From Rhinopomastus cyanomelas (lineage: Eukaryota; Chordata; Aves; Bucerotiformes; Rhinopomastidae), in assembly GCA_013400115.1 (NCBI GenBank), contig VXBP01000409.1, positions 124,001-188,000 on the forward strand: a stretch of 64,000 nt of DNA, in the 5' to 3' direction. Below are positions 21,201 to 36,200 of the stretch, one piece after another; the first letter of the stretch is position 1; every line of letters begins with the position of its first letter. A program made the position numbers and the translations under genes. The notes under the pieces are model-generated. The model was not told the origin of the DNA. It saw nothing but the letters and a program-made list of their open reading frames with translations, and made no database searches.

Positions 21201-24200
21201 AGACCAACACCGTCGGGTCGCAGCAATGTTCAGGGAGGTCCAGCCTACCTGTTGTGTGTCAAACTGACCAGCCTAGGTTGTCTCTCAAGTCCATGCCCCA
21301 TCGTTGCTGAATGCTAATTACACCAAATCAGTTGGATTCAGCTTTGATATCTTTGCCTGTGACCGTTACTACAGTTGGATTTAAACTACAAAAAGCTCCC
21401 TCTGCCTAGTATGAAACCAGCTGTGTGTTTTGACATTAAGATCACCAGGAGAGGCTGGACTGGGTAATCCATGCCCTTCCTTTCAGTCCCACCCTCTCAT
21501 CTGACACCCTTTGGGACCCTACGGGTGTACTAGGAACATTCTCCTTCATGCTCTTTACTCCTTCACTGTCTTAAATGATCTAGAACGGACTGGAGGCCAA
21601 TTCTATTGACTACAATTCTAATTGAGCGTGAAATTCTGTCGGGTTACAAAAGTCCTCCTGCAAAAGGAGTTTTTGCTCAGTCACGTGTGGTGATGTGATC
21701 CCCTGTCTATTACCCATTCAGGATTAAAACCAGTACATTCTCCATCACACCACAGAAAGGGATAAAGAGAATTGGAAGAGGTGCCTAAGTCACGGCTGCC
21801 GAGGGGCACTCTCTTCACACCTTTTCTAAAGGAAGGATTCCATGGTTAACAAAATTGCATGGAAATGTTTCTGTGCTGAAAACAAGTCAATATTTTCTTC
21901 TGGGTATTTGCTTAAATAATTGCAATGAGTAGCCTTTTGATGGTGTGTGGACACCTACTGGTTTGGAAATAGTCTCTGGAGTCTGCTTTGCTGAGAGCAA
22001 TCTAGGCAATGCGTTCAAATATGTGCATCTGGATGCTGAAACTAAATAAATAGAGTAAGAAAACTCTGTTTATTATGTGGCCCTATTATTATGGAAGAAA
22101 TATCTAACTGATGTACATTAGCTATAGCAAAACCTGGTGCTTTCAGAGTTTGGATTTATTTTATGACTTTTCATCCTGTTCCCAGGAACAAGATAAAACC
22201 TTTGCAAATCAAAGGAAGAGGAGGGCTGATCCCAAAAATACTTCATGTCCTTTTCCCACTGGAGGTCACAGGAGCATCTTGGACAGGAATGGAGCCTTTG
22301 CAAGACCCAGCGTGGTGTTTGGAAGTGTGGTCTCTAAAATGTGCAGGTGAATGCAAGACTTCTAATGTGAATTCTATGCATGGAAGATTTGTCCTCTGCA
22401 TTAAGAGCTCAACATGAAGTCTAGTTAGCTTGTGTTAAGTCTCTTTGTACTAGCTTTCCCAACTTCTTAACTTAGAGGCTTCCCCCCCCCCCACTCTTAA
22501 CAATCTGAGGACAGGAAACCTCTCATTCCTTTTCAGCACAGAGTGATTATTAGCCATTTCCACAAATGCCTCAGGCTACGTGGCCTTGAAAAAACACCCG
22601 CTTCCTCCAGCGCACACAATGCCTCTGATTCTGGTGTAGCTTGACCTCTACCTTAAAAAACCTCTTCCAGGCAGACTCAACATCCAGTTTAATCACCATG
22701 TCTTCAGATAAATCTCTCTACTGTTGCTAAGGAGCAGTTAAATCAGTTTTGCAATTTCTGACACCTCCTCCCAACTCCAATCAACGAAACAAAACTGCTT
22801 CTGAATGGGAATCTTTGACAAATTATCAGTCCTGCTCAGTTATCCTATAGGTAAGTGCTGTAAACCCAGCTCTGAAATGAGGGAAACCTGAGTATTGCTA
22901 AAGATTCAGAGCCACTGGGCAATCATCAGGCACGAATGGAAGCAATTAGCTTCCTCCTGAATGACAAAAACCTTGGAGGTAATGATCTTTTTCTCAAGGA
23001 TGGCAAAGTCTGAAGCTAGAGCAGAGAGACACCATTAGCTGCAAGGCTGAATTCATCAGTGTTGCTAAAGCATCTGCAAACAGCAGAGCTGTCAAGTGCT
23101 TACAATTGCTAATAAAAAATGTCCCCTAAAGTTCTGACTGAGGCAAAGTTTTCTTTCGTGTGCCTAGGAAGTCTGGAATAGCATCAGCATAGAAGCCTAG
23201 GAAGTCTGGAATGGCTCTTCCATCAGATAGAAACTTAGGAGGTCTGGAATGGCTCTTCCATTAGCATAGGAACCTAGGAAGTCTGGAATGGCTCTTCCAT
23301 CCGCATAGAAGATGCTTCCTTTGACTCCATCTTTAACAAATTCGTATTGGTCTGAATTTAGCAGGTTGGAGGTTAAATGAGTTGCAGTTTGCCCCCATGA
23401 AACTGCCCGGTGCAGAGAGCAAGTGGGGCTAGCTGGTGGCATTGCAGCACAGCCTCCCCTACAGCCTGCCGTTGGTGCTGGACGTGCACTCGCTACAAGA
23501 ACATAGACTCATAGAATCACAGATTCATTAGGGATTGGAAGCTCTGAGGTAGAAAAGTGAGACAGGAAAAGGAAAAGATGCAGGGCTTGAAGCTGAGGTC
23601 CTGCTACGAGGTCCTGCAGGAGATAAGCAGGCAAAAGTGAAGATGTGAGTAAGAGGCTGAGGAGGGAGCAGTGCAGCTGGAGTTACGCCACAAGGAGTTA
23701 CTGGAGCATGTGTGTGCAGGATGGGGGACCTGCTCAGTGGGAAGGAAGAAGTTGTAGGTGTTTGGCAAAGGAAACACAACCGAAGTCACGGAGCAGAGTT
23801 TAACAGGACCGGTAGGTGGGGGTCACAGTCAGTAGAAGGATGGCAAAACAGTGATTTTTTTAAGGAACTGTTTAGCCATTTGCCTTTGATCCCAGAATGT
23901 CCCCTCATCATTTGTAGTAGCTTATTAATATAAAGCAAACATCTCTTGGAGCATTTAAAGAGCATCCTATTGTTTGCCTAAGAGCATTTATGATGTTGTA
24001 CTGCAACTGAAACATCTGTCATAGACAGGCAACTTTCCCTGCACTTTATAGTTTCCCATATAGAAAGATTTTCTTAGGCATGAATTTATCTAACTAGCGT
24101 GTCTGGCTGGGTGGCATCTATCAACATGAACTTGCCCTCATACAACCTGTCACAGAATTATCTCTCAGGAAAGAAGAAAATCCTCCACGGCACAGAGGGT

Positions 24201-27200
24201 GGAGTTGTCAGGAGTGGGCATTTTTAGGATACAATCCATCAGCTCAAATGTCACTTGTCACCACAGGTGCCCCGATTCAGGAGACACACCCAGTGCTGGG
24301 AATGGAAAAGCTGATGCAGGTGCATGGAGCAGCAGGTTGATATGATCTGAGCAGGAAAGCAGGAAGGCTGTTCTGTTTAATCACTCAAATAATTTCCAAA
24401 CCCTCTTGGACAGGGTGTGGGGTGTGCAACTATTTATCGTGAGCATGTGCCTCCATCCTCAAAACAGCCTCTTTGAAAAAGCCTGGTGCTAACGCACAAC
24501 AGACCTTCCTGTTGGGATGGCTACAAAGCGACGGCCAGTGAGTGACTGGGATGCACTGCTGCAGCGTGCGTGGAGTGAGTGGCAGCATGTCCCAGCTAAC
24601 TGGAGGTAAGAACACAAAGGCATGCTGGTTCTCAAAGCTCATCAGCATCAACCACGGCCCAGCTACGTGTCCCAATTCAAAACACATGCTGCAGTGAAAC
24701 AGGACTCATCGCGTTTGCAAGGCGTTGCTGAAGGCAAACCTTGTGCTGGCTGGAGCAGCTTGGACACGAGATGCTATGGGAAGGGGGAACTTCTTCCAAA
24801 AATCCACCCATCAGGCAGGGGGAGGCTCGACGATACATCCTGGCTCCACTGCAGCTGATGGCAAAAGTCCTGCTGTCGTCAAGGGGTCAGGATTTCACCC
24901 TTCGTGTACATCCTGTTGACTCTGGGCCAGCCTCTATGGGACACTGCATGTTCTGATCACTTGGTATGTAACTTGCATTCAGTTATTTACTTTCTGTAAA
25001 TCCCTCCAACATTCCTCAGGGGCACTCAGACGCACACAGACACTGGTTGCACTGGCTAAATAACCTTGAGGAGAACAGAAATTTCCCCGGGGTCTGAAGG
25101 GAATCAAGGACTCCACAGAATGAGTTTCTTCCCCAGCTATCGTATTTCTGAGACTGATCTAGTGACTGAAGGCCATCAGTTTGCATTAATTTGACTTCAA
25201 GGCCTCTGTGTGACATGAAAGATGATCTCGAGCTCACTGAGAGGTATCTCATCACTGAAAGTGCATGGATTTGCATGAGTAACGTTCAACAAAAGCCTAC
25301 AAGGCCATCGTAGAGATGATTAGAGAACAGCTTGCTAGCTGATAGGAGATGGTGCCCTTTGACAAAGGAAAGGCAAACGATTCCACTGAAAGTTTTCAGT
25401 CACCTCTGGTTATAACACGGCCACTGCTCCTTGGGCAGGAATAAATCTGTTGGGCCAACAAAAATACAGCAGCTGTAGCAAGGCAGTGAAAAGATTACAG
25501 CAAGGATGAGGCAGCGCTGTGTGAGAGCGACTACTTGACTGATCTAAACAGAGCCCCACAGAGCCAGCTGGCACGTGACAAAGAGTAGAAGTCATCAGAG
25601 GACTCACAGAATGGAGATTCACTACCAGGAATCATAGGATGCACTTCATTTTTTGATCTGGGACACTTAATGTTCTACAAGTGGCTTGACCCAAACAGAA
25701 GGAACTCATGCAGTGTGGGCTACTATGGAGACAACAGTCATGGTCCTCATCCTTCAGAGCAGGGGAGCTACTGTGAGCAGATCTCTCACTACCCATCTGC
25801 CTGAGCTGTCCTCCGGAGAAAACCATCAGGCACCTTGTCTGCATTTCAGGACATGGTTGTAGTGCTGTTCGTTCAGCACAACCAGAAAGAGCTTCACACT
25901 TGCCACTCCCTCAGCGTTAGACTTGTGTTATCTTACTACATAGACAATAAGACTTGTGTTCTCTTACTACATAGGCTATGAGACTTGTGTTATCTTACTA
26001 CATAGACTCTAAGACTTGTGTTATCTTACTACATAGAATATAAGACTCATGTTCTCTTACTACATAGACTCTAAGACTTGTGTTATCTTACTACATAGAC
26101 CAAAAACTCATGTTCTCTTACTACATAGACTCTAAGACTCGTGTTATCTTACTACATAGACCATAAGACTCGTGTTCTCTTACTACATAAGACTCTAAGA
26201 CTTGCGTTATCTTACTACATAGACAATAAGACTTGTGTTCTCTTACTACATAGGCTATGAGACTTGTGTTATCTTACTACATAGACTATAAGTGCATTTA
26301 TGAATAGGTACTCAACAATCAAAAGTAAAGCAAGCCGGATTTTCCCAGTGATATGTTCTTAAAGCAGGGCTACAAGTCATAGTAGGAAACCACGGGGTAA
26401 GTCACTTACTTGGCAAAATTGTTTTGTAGCGGTTTTTGGTTCCGTGACTTGGGATGTCAAGTTCTTTGGGATCCACAAAATTCATTGGTATTTCCTATAA
26501 AAAATAAATTCAATCAGATTGGTGTTTCCAGAGGAGCCGTGCAGGAAATTATCACCAGAAGGCCATCTGCTGTTACACAACTGTCTTTTGACATCAAAGT
26601 TAATATGAAAAAAAGTGGTTCCCACCTCAGGCCTGTCAACACCCTTCCTTTAATAAACACAGGGAGTCGCATATTGAGGGGGTGACTTCCGAGGAACACT
26701 TCTGATGAATTATTAAAAGCAAAGTTTTTACAGGATTAGGAGAGAGAGGTCGAAGTGCACAATGGTTCTGGAAAAGGAGAGTTGAGAAGTGCAAAAAAGC
26801 ACAAGATTTTACACAACTGGGTGTCTGTGTTGTGCCAAAATAATTCACTATTAATACATGACAAATGTTTAAAAACTTTTCTGTGCAAAACCCTTAACAA
26901 GCTCCCTTGGTAGAAACAGCCAGAAGCCTGTTAGTCTTCTTTTTTTTCCCCAGTGATGGTGACAGAGCACTGGAAGGGGCTGTCAAGGGAGGTTGTGGGG
27001 TCCTCTTCTCTGGAGACATTTAAGACCCACCTGGATACGTTCCTGTGCAACTTGATCTAGGTGATCCTACTCTTGCAGGGGGATTGGACTAGATGATCTT
27101 TTGAGGTCCCTTCCAATCCCTAATGATTCTGTGATCAATAGTTAGGTTCCATTCTTTCAGGTCAAGCCATCTCACCTCTGTCCTGCGTCTGATGACCCTT

Positions 27201-30200
27201 CCTCCTCCATGGAACTGCAAACTGAGCTCCCACATACCTCTGACTTTCACCCATTCTTAGTGGTGACCTCTGAGAAACATTTCCTTATGTCATTTGGGCT
27301 CCAAATTCTCCTGACTGGCTCTGATATGGGCCAGGGGCTGACCTAGATCTTCCCTGGTTCAGTTCTGAATAAAAATACAACAGTTACACGACTTCTGAAA
27401 GGATCCTTTGCTGAACCAGCTGAGAGAGAGCAGTATGTTAAGTCTGTGTTTGGTGTGATCTACCTTTGGCATCTACAGAGGGTGGGAAATTACGGTGAGA
27501 AAGAGTCCTCTGCCTGCACAAGAGGTGGTGGTCAGTGGGGCTCTTCCAGCCGCCTGGCTGTCTCCCTCTCGCTCCTGCTGGAAACTGAAAATACTTCATC
27601 TGTTGGCAAGTTACTGGCAGATGCAGGAACGCTACCGGGTTGAAAACAGAAACACATTTCTCTGGGCTGAAAAGGTCAATTAATAATATTAATCACTTAC
27701 ATCCTGTAAACACTTCTTAGTCATTTGGATCCTCCCTGTAGTAAGTACTTGAGGGGCCAAGGGCATGGACAGAAACAAGTCACTTGTTCTGAAACTGGAT
27801 GTGAGAAGCCAGAGATTATCCCAGAACAAAAATCAGGGTAATGTAGGGAGAACGTTCCTGCTACCACGGGGAAGAATAAGACCAGCAGTTTGCAAATAGC
27901 ATGGGAACTAATAATTTTATTCTCAAGAAGACTGTCTCCTTTATTTCTTTAGCTGGTCAAAACAAGCTGAGCGAGCAGAATGAGTGAGGTTTGTAAGTTG
28001 TGTTCTTCACATGCCAGAAGTTCCTACCAGAGCTATTTTCTGTAGCAAGGAAGACATTAAGCAGATACTGTTCAACATCTTCATCTTAAAACGCATTTTA
28101 AAAATGGTTTAAAAATGGGATAGACAAGTCATGATGTTTACAGTGGAAACACTGAATGGCCTAATCCTGTGGCCCCCTGAGGGACAAATAAAATGTGAGG
28201 CTCCATTGCCCCGAAGGATGCACAGATGTTGTTCAGAGGATTCAGGCAAAGAGGTTCCACAGAGTTGTCATGCTGTCTGCACAAACTGTCTCCTAACACA
28301 GGGACTTTAAGCATGATGAAGTTACTTCATCCAGCTTTCCCCCAACCACAGAAGGATCAGATAGATCAAGTTGCAGAGGAACACATCCAGGTGGGTTTTA
28401 AACGTCTCCAGAGAAGGAGACTCCACACCCCTCCTGGGCAGCCTGTTCCAGTGCTCCGTCACCTTCACCATGAAGAAGTTCCTTCTCATATTGATGTGGA
28501 ACCTCCTCTGCTCCAGCTCACACCCATTGCCCCTTGTGCTATCATTAGATGCCACTGAGCAGAGCCTGGCTCCATCCTCTTGACACCCACCTTTCAAATA
28601 TTTATAGACATTAATGAGGTCACCCCTCAGTCTCCTCTTCTCCAAGCTAAAGAGACACCCAGCTCCATCAGCCTCTCCTCATCAAGGAGATGTTCCACTG
28701 TCTTCATCATCTTTGTGGCTCTGCTTTGGACTCTCTGCACTAGTCTTATAGAATCATTAGGGATTGGAAGGGACCTCAAAGATCATCTAGTCTAATCCTG
28801 CTGCCAAGCAGGATCACATAGACCAAGTCTTGTGTCCCTCTTGAACTGAGGGGCCCAGAACTGAACACAATGTTCCAGATGTGGTCTCACCAGGGTAGAG
28901 CAGAGGGGAGAAGAACCTCTCTCGATCTGCTAACCACCCTGTTCTGATCCACCCCAGGATGCCATTGGCCTTCGTGGCCCCAAGGGCACATTGTTGGCTC
29001 ATGGTCTTCATTTTAGATGCTTACCTTTTTAATTTCATATACACTTGTAGGACAGTTCAGGGTTTTTTTTGTCTTGAGTGTATCAGCCTTGCAGCACAGA
29101 ACACTTGTTAAGGGTGTTTTGGACAGACCACCTCTCTGCTCCAAAAATTCACTCGCATTGACTAAACATTTCTCTTCGAATTGCAAACACAGGAGAGGTT
29201 TACACAGGAGTCAACAAAGTCTCCAATTATGACTACATTTTCTGATCCCTTTGAAGCTGTCACAGCACACAGTCCTGGGTGTTTTTAGTGTAGCTCTAAC
29301 ACAACTTTTATGAACAAGACATCAAACCGAGCAGAACCTGTGTTATCCATGGGCAGAACCGACTGAGTGACGTGTCTTTAGCTCATACAAATAAAACACC
29401 ACGTTGAAACTCTCTAATCCCCCCCTTCACACATCACTTCTGCCTTGACAGTAAGTGTCATACAAGTACTCTCTCCTCACAGTTTCTGTTGTGCTGGTTA
29501 CACAAATAACACCCCCCTCCCCCCCCCATTAAAATCCTGCTGCCCAACTCACCATGAATTCTGTCTGAAGTAAGTGCGAGCACGCGACTGCATCCCGAAG
29601 CTGCTGCCGCGTCAGGACGCGGCCGGCTGACTGCAGGTACTCCATCGCTACTTTTTCTCGTGGGGTGGGGACAGCAACGAAAGGTTCAACGCTTCCCAGG
29701 CTGCTCATGTCCAAGGTCAGTGAGACGTTGGATCCTCGTCTGCATTAGGACACAATTAACGTTGTTATATCGGGTTGGTGTTACCGCACATCTCACAGAT
29801 GGAAGGGACCTCGAAAGGTCACTCAGTCCAATCCCCACCACAGCAGGGTCACCTAGATCAAGTCTCATACTCACATAGCTGAGTTATTGATGCACCCTGA
29901 CTTTCTGGATAGTCACTTTGGGTATGCAAAGACTGATTTCACTGGAAGCACTGGGTGACCAGAAGAATGAGGTTTTACCCGTCACCTTGAACGTAACAAC
30001 GGAGGGTGCAAAGGATCAACTATTTGGGTTATTCTTAGGAGAAACAGCTCCCCATATGCTACTTGATCATTATGGATATCAAATGTGAAAGAATTAACTC
30101 AAACACAGAGAATGGAGAGGAAAACAGTTACAAAATCAGCAGCAATATGTAGAAAGGCAGTGCAAATATTGTGACACCAAGGCAGCAGACTATGCCTCAC

Positions 30201-33200
30201 GGTATGTAGGAGGGAAGGGAGAAGCAATAAACCACAATCACACACACAGAACATTAGGGTTTGGAAGGGACCTCAAAAGATCATCTAATCCAATCCCCCT
30301 GCCACAGCAGGGCCACCTAACAATAAACAAACTTCATCCCAGGAGGAGTCATGGTCACAGACTCACCTATTCATCAGCACTTCACATCTCTACAGGAAAG
30401 TCAAGCTGGATTCAGCAACAGCTTTGAGATATCAAAATACAAACAAGAGGGCCAACAGCATCCTGGGGTGGATCAGAACAGGGTGGTTGGCAGATTGAGA
30501 GAGGTTCTTCTCCCCCTCTACTCTGCCCTGGTGAGACCATATCTGGAGTATTGTGTCCTGTTCCAGGCTCCTCAGTTCAAGAGGGATGTGGAGCTGCTGG
30601 AGAGAGTCCAGCGCAGAGCCACAAAGATGATGAAGGAAGTAGAACATCTCCCTGATGAGGAGAGGCTGAGGGAGCTGGGTCTCTTGAACTTGGAGGAGAC
30701 TGAGGGGTGACCTCATTAATTTCAATAAATATGTGAGGGGGGGTGTCAGGAAGAAGGACCCAGGCTCTGCTCAGTGTCATCTAGTGATAGGACAAGGGGC
30801 AATGGGTGTGAGCTGGAACAGAGGAGGTTCCATATAAATGTGAGAAGGAACTTCTTCCCCGTGAGGGTGACAGAGCCCTGGAAGGGGCTGCCAAGGGGGG
30901 TTGTGGAGTCTCCTTCTCTGGAGACGTTTAAAACCCACCTGGATGTGTTCCTGTGCAACTTGATCTATCTGATCCAGTGTACTTGTGAGAAGAGACCAAC
31001 TCCCACCTCTCTACAGTCTCCTTCCAGTTGCAGACAGCGACATGGTTTCTCCTCAGCCTCCTTTTCTTCAGACTGAAGACTTCCAGCTCAGTTGGCATGA
31101 AGAGAGACCACTTCAGTCGCCCACTTGCCACTTAGCAAGCCACAAAGCAACAGCAGCCAAGAAACAAGGCCACTCGGTGGCATCGGTGGATCTCCCGTTC
31201 TGTCACACTGTCCCTAAACCTATTTCTGCGCTGATGATGGGCAAGTGACAGCAAGAGCTTTGGTGCCCAGGCCCACAGATGGTAACCGTGAGTCAGAGGC
31301 GAGAGAGGCAAGAGGGAGCCGAGGTGGCTGCAGGCAGCTGACTGCTTCCTGGGTTAGATGGGGACGATGCCTGTTGGCAGAAGGAGGTAGGTGGGGTATG
31401 ATGCTGCTAATTTTGCCAAGAGGTAGGCAGGAGCAAACCAGCAGCTGAGCAGTAGTGTCTAACTCATGTGTGTGTGGGCTGCCACATACATGTAGTCCAC
31501 TGTGCCTCACTGAAGCCCAAGTTCATACCCAAACCCAGAGGTGGGCGAGCCTGGGAGGTGGGCATGCCATGAGCTGGTTGTGGTGGCCGTTCTCTGCTGG
31601 ACCCTGTGGGAGCTGGAAGGGTCCTGGCTCAGGTACCCACTCCAGCTCCCTGGAGAGACCCCCACATACAAGCAAAACCAGTTGCTCACCTCTGCACAGC
31701 TTTTCAAGGAAAACTCCTGTTAGACTGCTACCTCACAACCCCCTCCTGTGCCAGCACCTCTTCTGACCGTGAATAGTAACTTTTCCCACGGAAAAAGACT
31801 GCCCCCCCCAACAGGTGGCTTTGAGGGCACAAACCACCAACCTGATCCTCAGAAACCAATCCAGAAACCCACAGAGAAGATGTGCAATGAATGAACGACT
31901 CCAAAACTCTTCACGCTGTCTTTGGTTGAGAAACAGGTGGCAATTCAGACCCAGACACACTTCTGGGGGAGCCTGCTGAGGTTTCCTACCAGGGGAAAAC
32001 ATCTGCGTTGTTCAGGAACAAAGCGGAGTGAAACTGTTCGTATTTTCTTTGGCTTTTAAGTTGTTATAACTGACAGTCTTGGCAAAATGGTTATTTCCTT
32101 TTTAACAACAAGAAAAAAATACACCTGATCTAATTATAACTTGGGAGTTTACAGCTTTTACCTTTTATGGGGATTATTGAGTTGAGAAAGAAATACCTTA
32201 CTCTGGAAAGAAGAAACAGTCTTTAGGTGAACATTTTCCACATCATAACCTGCACAGCGAAGAGAAAACTGAATATAGGGTAGAAAATAATTATTTAAAG
32301 TACATTGGTCTTTTTAGAAAGTCCATAAGAAGATATACAATAGATAACAACTTCAAAGTGACTTGGTCTGGGTGAGCCTGCTGTGGCAGGGGGATTGGAC
32401 TGGATGATCTTTGGAGGTCCCTTCCAGTCCCTAATATTCACTGATTCTGTGATATTGACTTGTCCTGAGAGATAAAGGAGAGCCTGAACTCATCATGTCC
32501 TTGGATGTCATTATAGGAGATACTCATAGATAGTTTCAGGTCCTGCAGAGGACTCCTTGGATTCCCTATGTTCCTTCAACAGTTAAATCCTTCAATTTCT
32601 GTAGCAAAGTGTAGAAAGCAAGAATTCTCTTTCACTACCTGGGTGGAAAGAGGTCAGGTATTGAGCTCACCTTGGAGGGACTAAGCAAGGCTGCCTACTG
32701 GACAGCAAGGAGGTACCACCTGAAACAAAGCTCAGTTTTGGTAACTATCCCAACGTGTTCAACAGAATCATAGAATCACTAGGGATTGGAAGGGACCTCG
32801 AAAGAACATCTAGTCCAATCCCCCTGCCACAGCAGGATCACCTAGACCAATAAGTTTTGAATAGAGAAATCACAATCACAGCGACACTTCAAGTCAGATG
32901 ACTACTTTTTTTTTGGTTTGGAGATATATATATATATTTTGACTACTCCAAATAGATCTCTCTCCATTTCAAATTTGAGTGAAGTCATGCACGTGAGTTT
33001 TCCTCTATTTTGAACACTTACAATCCTTTTTTTTTGCCTTCTAAATAACTATAAATTCTTTACATTCCCCAAGTTAATAGTCTGGGCCAAATTAGAGAAG
33101 ATTTTGTTATGACACTTCTCCCCGCGCATCACCTCGAGTTTGCGCCTTGACGGGGAAGAGCATGGTGTGAGGAATGTGAGGAATTGTAAACATTCGTGCC

Positions 33201-36200
33201 AACATCACATTAAAATCAGCATGAGACTAACTCTGCTGAAGTTCCAGCAGCTGGGACAGCCACTTCATCACTGGACACGTGAATAGGTCCAGTCAGGAAA
33301 CCACTCGTGTCTGCGTATTGTCTAGTGTCCCAGAGGGATGTCTTACTACGCATTCACAGCCCTCTTTTCAATTGGGGAACAGGAACAAGTCCGCTGATGA
33401 GAACCCACCAGAGTATTTTTAATAACACATATATAGAAGTAGACTTTAATATAGACCACAATAAAAAATTAATACAAATAAAAAGACTCATGATGTTTGT
33501 TTGAAAACTCTCAGGAGGAAACTCCACCTGTCCACCTTGGAGGGCCACCAGGTTACTGAAGCCTATTTACCATTAGTGAGGTCATTTCCAGGTCTTCTCT
33601 GACCCTAAATTTAAGCTATAACTGATGGTTATGAAAACCCAATTACCAGACACATTTTCCCAGTTGTTTATTTAAGCTGGGCAATTTCTTTAAATTAGCA
33701 TTCCCATGTTTATTCAGCACTCCTGAAAAATGCAGGGCCCAGGTTCCTGGTCCTTGCCTCTTCATTCTCTCTAGTGCTTTTGGAAGTGGTGCTGATGACC
33801 GCTGCCCTCCAAGAGCCATTGCCCTACGACCCCAGCACTGGGAGATGCGGGGTGCACTTCCTTCTGCACCCTCGATCCTCCATCCCTCCACAGAGCTTCT
33901 GTGTGGCCCAGGAGGGAGCTGTGCTAGCCAGGCAGATGGAAGGAAGACATTAGTTAGCAAGAAGAGTAGTGTTGGCTGCAGCTGCTAGGGAAGCAGTTTG
34001 CTTTGGGTCCTCAGAGTCCTCCTGTGCTGTTCATAGAACCACAGAATCATTCAGGTTGGAAAAGACCCTTGGGATCATCAGGTCCAACCATCCATCCTAC
34101 ATCTACAAGTTCACCCCTAGTTTGTGGGTTTTACTGCAGGGGTGACGAGAAGAACAGTGCAATTGCCCTGTGTGTTCTGCTTCTCTAGTGCTCACAGACT
34201 AGGTCTAGCCATGGATCCTGATTCTCTTCCTTTGCTGGTCCCTCTCATCAGCAAAAGCACTGAGTTAAGGTGGGCTTTGCACTGTCTTCCAGACTGCACT
34301 GGAAGAGCATGAGTAGGCACATGGGTTCCACAACTTACCACCCTACTGATGCCAGACTTCACCTGCTTGTCTAGTTCTACGTTGCAGCAGAGTAATGCAA
34401 AGGAAAACATAAAAATTAGTAAAAAAAGACAATGAATTAAAAAAACTCCAGGTCTCAGCTTTCCTGCTTCTTTCAGCAAAGGGGCTCAGAGAAAATGTGC
34501 TGGTGCAGATGAATACATGATACACAGGGCTGTGGAAGGCATAATACATCAGAACAGCTCATAACACTGTTGTTGTTATTAATCCTGTACATCAACATTC
34601 AATAAATAGGAACAGGATAACTCCCATCTGCCTCATCAGGGAAAATCAGTGTTGGAAAAAGCAGGGAAGCAGGAACACAGAGGGGTTAAAATAATCTTTG
34701 GAAAGGGCTGAACGCATCGCTGTTTTCTTTCAGCCTTGGGCAACCAGTAACACACATCTTGTGATAGATGAATAAGACATTTCCTCCCAAAACCAGATTT
34801 ATAATATCCATTACAGTCAGTCCTCAGACAGCTAAGAGATGATTTGCATTGGAAGGGAAATATAATTTGCTAAAATTTAAAGTAATATCCAGGGTATTGT
34901 TAAAGGGCTGCTTCTGTCAAATGTGAGAACAGTTCCTGTATTTTTCACAAGCGCTTAGATATGATCAGTGGGTGTCAGGAGGATGGAGCCACGACCAAAT
35001 TGCACAGGAACACATCCAGGTGGGTTTTAAACATCTCCAGAGAAGGAGACTTCACAACCACCCTGGGCAGCCCCTTCCAGTGCTCCATCACCCTCACTGG
35101 GAAGAAGTTCCTTCTCATATTTATATGAAACCTCCCATGTTCCAGCTCACACCCACTGCCCCTCGTCCTATCACTAGATGACGTTGAGAAGAGCCTGGCT
35201 CCATCCTCTTGACACTCATCTCTCACATATTTATAAATATTACTGAGGTCGCCCCCAAGTCTCCTTTTTTCCAAGCTCAAGAGACCCTCAGCCTTTCCTC
35301 ATGAGGGTGATGTTTCACTAAGAGGGCAACAGGATGAAGTATGCTGATGCTAAGCATGATCTTGTGCTCATGTTTGCTCTTCCACACAGCTCTCCTCACA
35401 GTTTTGCAATGTTGAATTATTATTTTTTCCCTGTTATTTGCCACTTGAAAAACTGATGCTTCCTGCTTCTCACTCTGAGGAAGGGGTGTGCAAGTGACAA
35501 CAGCAAGCTAGGTGCCTACTGGAATAGAGAGGACTATGCCATAGAGTCATAAGGGATTGGAAGGGACCTTGAAAGATCATCCAGTCCAATCCCCCTGCCA
35601 CAGCAGGATCACCTAGACCAAGTCACACAGTCAGTCTGGGTTAGAAGGGACCACAGGATCATCCAGTTCCAACTCCCCTGCCATGGGCAGGGACACTTCA
35701 AGGCAAGACTTCAAACCCTTTGCAACTTCCTAGCTACAAGAAACCTTCTGGCAGCACCTGGCAGCACCTCCCAGCCCTGTGAATCCATAAAAATTGATCA
35801 GACCTTCAGCTCTAAAGTTTAAATAGATTTTCAGGAAAGAGGAGGCACTTTGTGTTCTCTCCAGAGGGTCTGACCTCGTTCCCAGAGCCACGAGTGAGAG
35901 CGGGCCAATATTTCTAGCACCAAACTGCAAACAAGTCTCAGGATCTACTCACAGCTCAGCATGTCAAAATGAGCTGAGGAAATGGTTTTGACAAGCACTT
36001 CTGGACCAAGTTTTAAGCAATCAGTATCTGGTTAGGACAGGAACGGCTCAATATCCTGTGGAGGAAAGCAGCTGACATGAGAGTGGTTTCAACTTTCCCT
36101 CTTTAATCACGCTTTCTAATGTACTGCCAATGCACTCCTGCTCTGCCCTCGATAAGGCTGCGCCGCTCGGCTACGGGAACTGACTTTTCAAAACTGCAGA

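Larger units (their letters stand above)
20900..26409 (-). other. PTPRR intron
   Basis: 5.5 kb, comparatively CR1-poor. It holds two tandem repeat arrays (23.16 and 25.92 kb). The stretch 21.3-23.1 kb looks like unique noncoding DNA with a C-run at 22,484. Confidence 0.85.
26495..29552 (-). other. PTPRR intron
   Basis: 3.1 kb carrying a plus-strand CR1 tail and two abutting minus-strand CR1s, with a long C-run near 29,515-29,527 just before the exon. No other feature is seen. Confidence 0.85.

Noticed and set aside
30351..30710. 119-codon plus-strand open frame
   Set aside because: The second half is CR1 ORF2 remnant and the first part is unrelated intron sequence.
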